The notes under the pieces: generated by a model
Database searches by the model: none
Seen by the model: only the letters and a program-made list of their open reading frames with translations
Told to the model about the DNA's origin: nothing
Shown: in pieces, positions 33,418-34,582 of the stretch
Numbering within the stretch: the first letter of the stretch is position 1
Layout of the letters: each line of letters opens with the position of its first letter
From: an uncultured Prevotella sp.
GTDB lineage: Bacteria > Bacteroidota > Bacteroidia > Bacteroidales > Bacteroidaceae
Assembly: GCA_900546575.1 (NCBI GenBank)
Contig: URDM01000024.1
Span: 1 to 34,582, forward strand
Direction: 5' to 3'
DNA length: 34,582 bases
Translations under genes and position numbers: made by a program

Positions 33418-34582
33418 TGACCAAAAAACTTCTACAGATAAATATCACAGCCAATTGGGGGTCGCACGGAAAGATAGCTGAGGGTATAGGTAATGTTGTA
33501 ATGTCGCATGGCTGGGAAAGTCATGTGGCGTATGGTCGTTGGGCAAATCCAAGTAGCTCACAATTGTATCATATAGGAAGCATGATGGACGAGCGTATAC
33601 ACGGAGTTGGCTCGCGATTGTTCGACAATCACGGACTCATGTCGAAAAGGGCAACAATACAACTCTTGAACTATGTTGAGCAATTGAATCCTGACATTAT
33701 CCACCTGCACAACATACATGGATATTATCTTAACTATCCTGAACTTTTTTCTTTCTTTTCACAAGCAAACAAGCCGGTGGTATGGACTCTGCATGATTGC
33801 TGGCCGTATACGGGGCACTGCGCTCATTATATGTATGTGCATTGCGATAGGTGGAAGACTCATTGTGAATTTTGTCCACAAAAGCGTTCTTATCCTGCAA
33901 GCTTATTGCTTGACTGCTCGTATCGTAATTATGATATGAAGAAACAGGCATTTCTATCTGTTCCCAACCTTACGCTTGTTCCAGTTAGTAAATGGCTTGA
34001 AGGTGATCTGCGACAATCATTTTTGAAGGATTGTAGAATACAGCAAATATATAATGGTATAGATATTAATGTCTTTAAACCACAAACGGACACGAAAGCA
34101 ATAATGGAAAAATACAATATACCATCAGGCAAACGTGTTCTGCTCGGTGTCGCATCTAACTGGTGGCGTAAGGGCTTTGAAGATTTTCTTCAGTTGAGAA
34201 GTTTGTTGGACGATAAATATGTAATTGTCCTTGTCGGACTTGATGAGAAACGAATGAAATCGCTTCCAAAAGGAGTTATAGGCATCAGACGTACAGAAAA
34301 TGTAACCGACTTGTGTGGACTTTATTCTTTGGCAGATGCCTTTTTGAATCTTACCTTGGAGGATAATATGCCGACAACCAATCTTGAGGCATTGGCATGT
34401 GGCACACCAGTTATTACATACCGTACTGGGGGCAGTCCTGAGGCTATTGATGAACTTACGGGAAATGTTGTCATGCAAGGTAATTTGGAGGCAGTATGTA
34501 AATTGGTAGAAAGTGTCTGCAACCGAGGTGAAACTGTATATGCGTCGGCTTGTCGGCAACGTGTTCTTGATAAATTCTGTAG
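33417..34582 (+). CDS. GT4-family glycosyltransferase (3' truncated by window edge)
   Basis: The open frame from ATG 33417 runs off the window end without a stop (388 codons seen). The start overlaps the deacetylase stop in TAATG. The N-terminal domain reads KKLLQINITANWGSHGKIAEG, then HLHNIHGYYLN and the Cys/His-rich WTLHDCWPYTGHCAHY with later CDRWKTHCEFCPQ, as in a common Bacteroidetes capsule glycosyltransferase group. The C-terminal domain has LLGVASNWWRKGFEDFLQL and the donor-binding segment NLTLEDNMPTTNLEALACGTPVIT, with an E-x7-E arrangement (ED to EA). Family membership is clear; donor and acceptor are not. Most of the protein is probably present. Confidence 0.88.
   Translation, partial: MTKKLLQINITANWGSHGKIAEGIGNVVMSHGWESHVAYGRWANPSSSQLYHIGSMMDERIHGVGSRLFDNHGLMSKRATIQLLNYVEQLNPDIIHLHNIHGYYLNYPELFSFFSQANKPVVWTLHDCWPYTGHCAHYMYVHCDRWKTHCEFCPQKRSYPASLLLDCSYRNYDMKKQAFLSVPNLTLVPVSKWLEGDLRQSFLKDCRIQQIYNGIDINVFKPQTDTKAIMEKYNIPSGKRVLLGVASNWWRKGFEDFLQLRSLLDDKYVIVLVGLDEKRMKSLPKGVIGIRRTENVTDLCGLYSLADAFLNLTLEDNMPTTNLEALACGTPVITYRTGGSPEAIDELTGNVVMQGNLEAVCKLVESVCNRGETVYASACRQRVLDKFC

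Overview
The window looks like chromosomal DNA from a Bacteroidales bacterium, most likely Prevotella or a close relative. Three things support this. Carbohydrate genes carry Bacteroidetes hallmarks (GH66, a SusB-type GH97, GH31, a CBM20-bearing GH77, GH95). Several promoters fit the Bacteroidetes -33/-7 pattern (TTG or TTTTG, about 19-20 nt, TAnnTTTG). Intergenic regions are filled with palindromic repeats and show no clear Shine-Dalgarno sites. The lineage is inferred from style, not from a marker gene search.

Layout. (1) 1-5830: the 3' end of a glucan utilization locus, with the C-terminal part of a GH66 dextranase-like enzyme, a GH97 alpha-glucosidase and a GH31 alpha-glucosidase; together these suggest dextran breakdown. 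(2) 5831-7057: 1.2 kb without a convincing gene, holding several REP-like palindrome clusters. (3) 7058-9472: an anchored alpha/beta hydrolase (minus) and a CorA-type metal channel (plus) with an unusual leader. (4) 9641-14871: a cytoplasmic 4-alpha-glucanotransferase followed 14 bp later by an exported GH95 enzyme, ending in a terminator shared with the convergent phosphoglycerate mutase gene gpmI. (5) 16673-20815: a membrane-anchored AraC-type regulator split by one in-frame amber codon, a secreted protein with an SFG-rich low-complexity tail, an HdeD-like membrane protein and an acidic lipoprotein. A 17-nt motif recurs, in the same relative orientation, upstream of the SFG protein and lipoprotein promoters. 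(6) 20988-21743: a tcdA-like E1 enzyme. (7) 21816-34582: an exopolysaccharide or capsule locus with a Wza-like exporter carrying six SLBB repeats, two damaged AAA-ATPase/PD-(D/E)XK family genes, Wzz, an AAC(3)-like acetyltransferase, Wzx, Wzy, a glycosyltransferase, a polysaccharide deacetylase and a second glycosyltransferase running off the end of the window.

Base composition drops clearly after the exporter: the Wzz-to-glycosyltransferase block is much more AT-rich than the genes to its left, as is usual for swapped serotype cassettes. From wzz onward the genes overlap or nearly touch, so they are probably one transcript. The deacetylase and acetyltransferase suggest a polymer containing a remodelled amino sugar.

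The most notable items are the amber-split regulator beside a small set of envelope genes with a shared upstream motif, the two nuclease-less ATPase genes inside the polysaccharide locus (one retains a readable fragment of its lost C-terminus), and a corA leader with competing hairpins and two short upstream reading frames. No tRNA, rRNA, CRISPR array or intact insertion sequence was seen.
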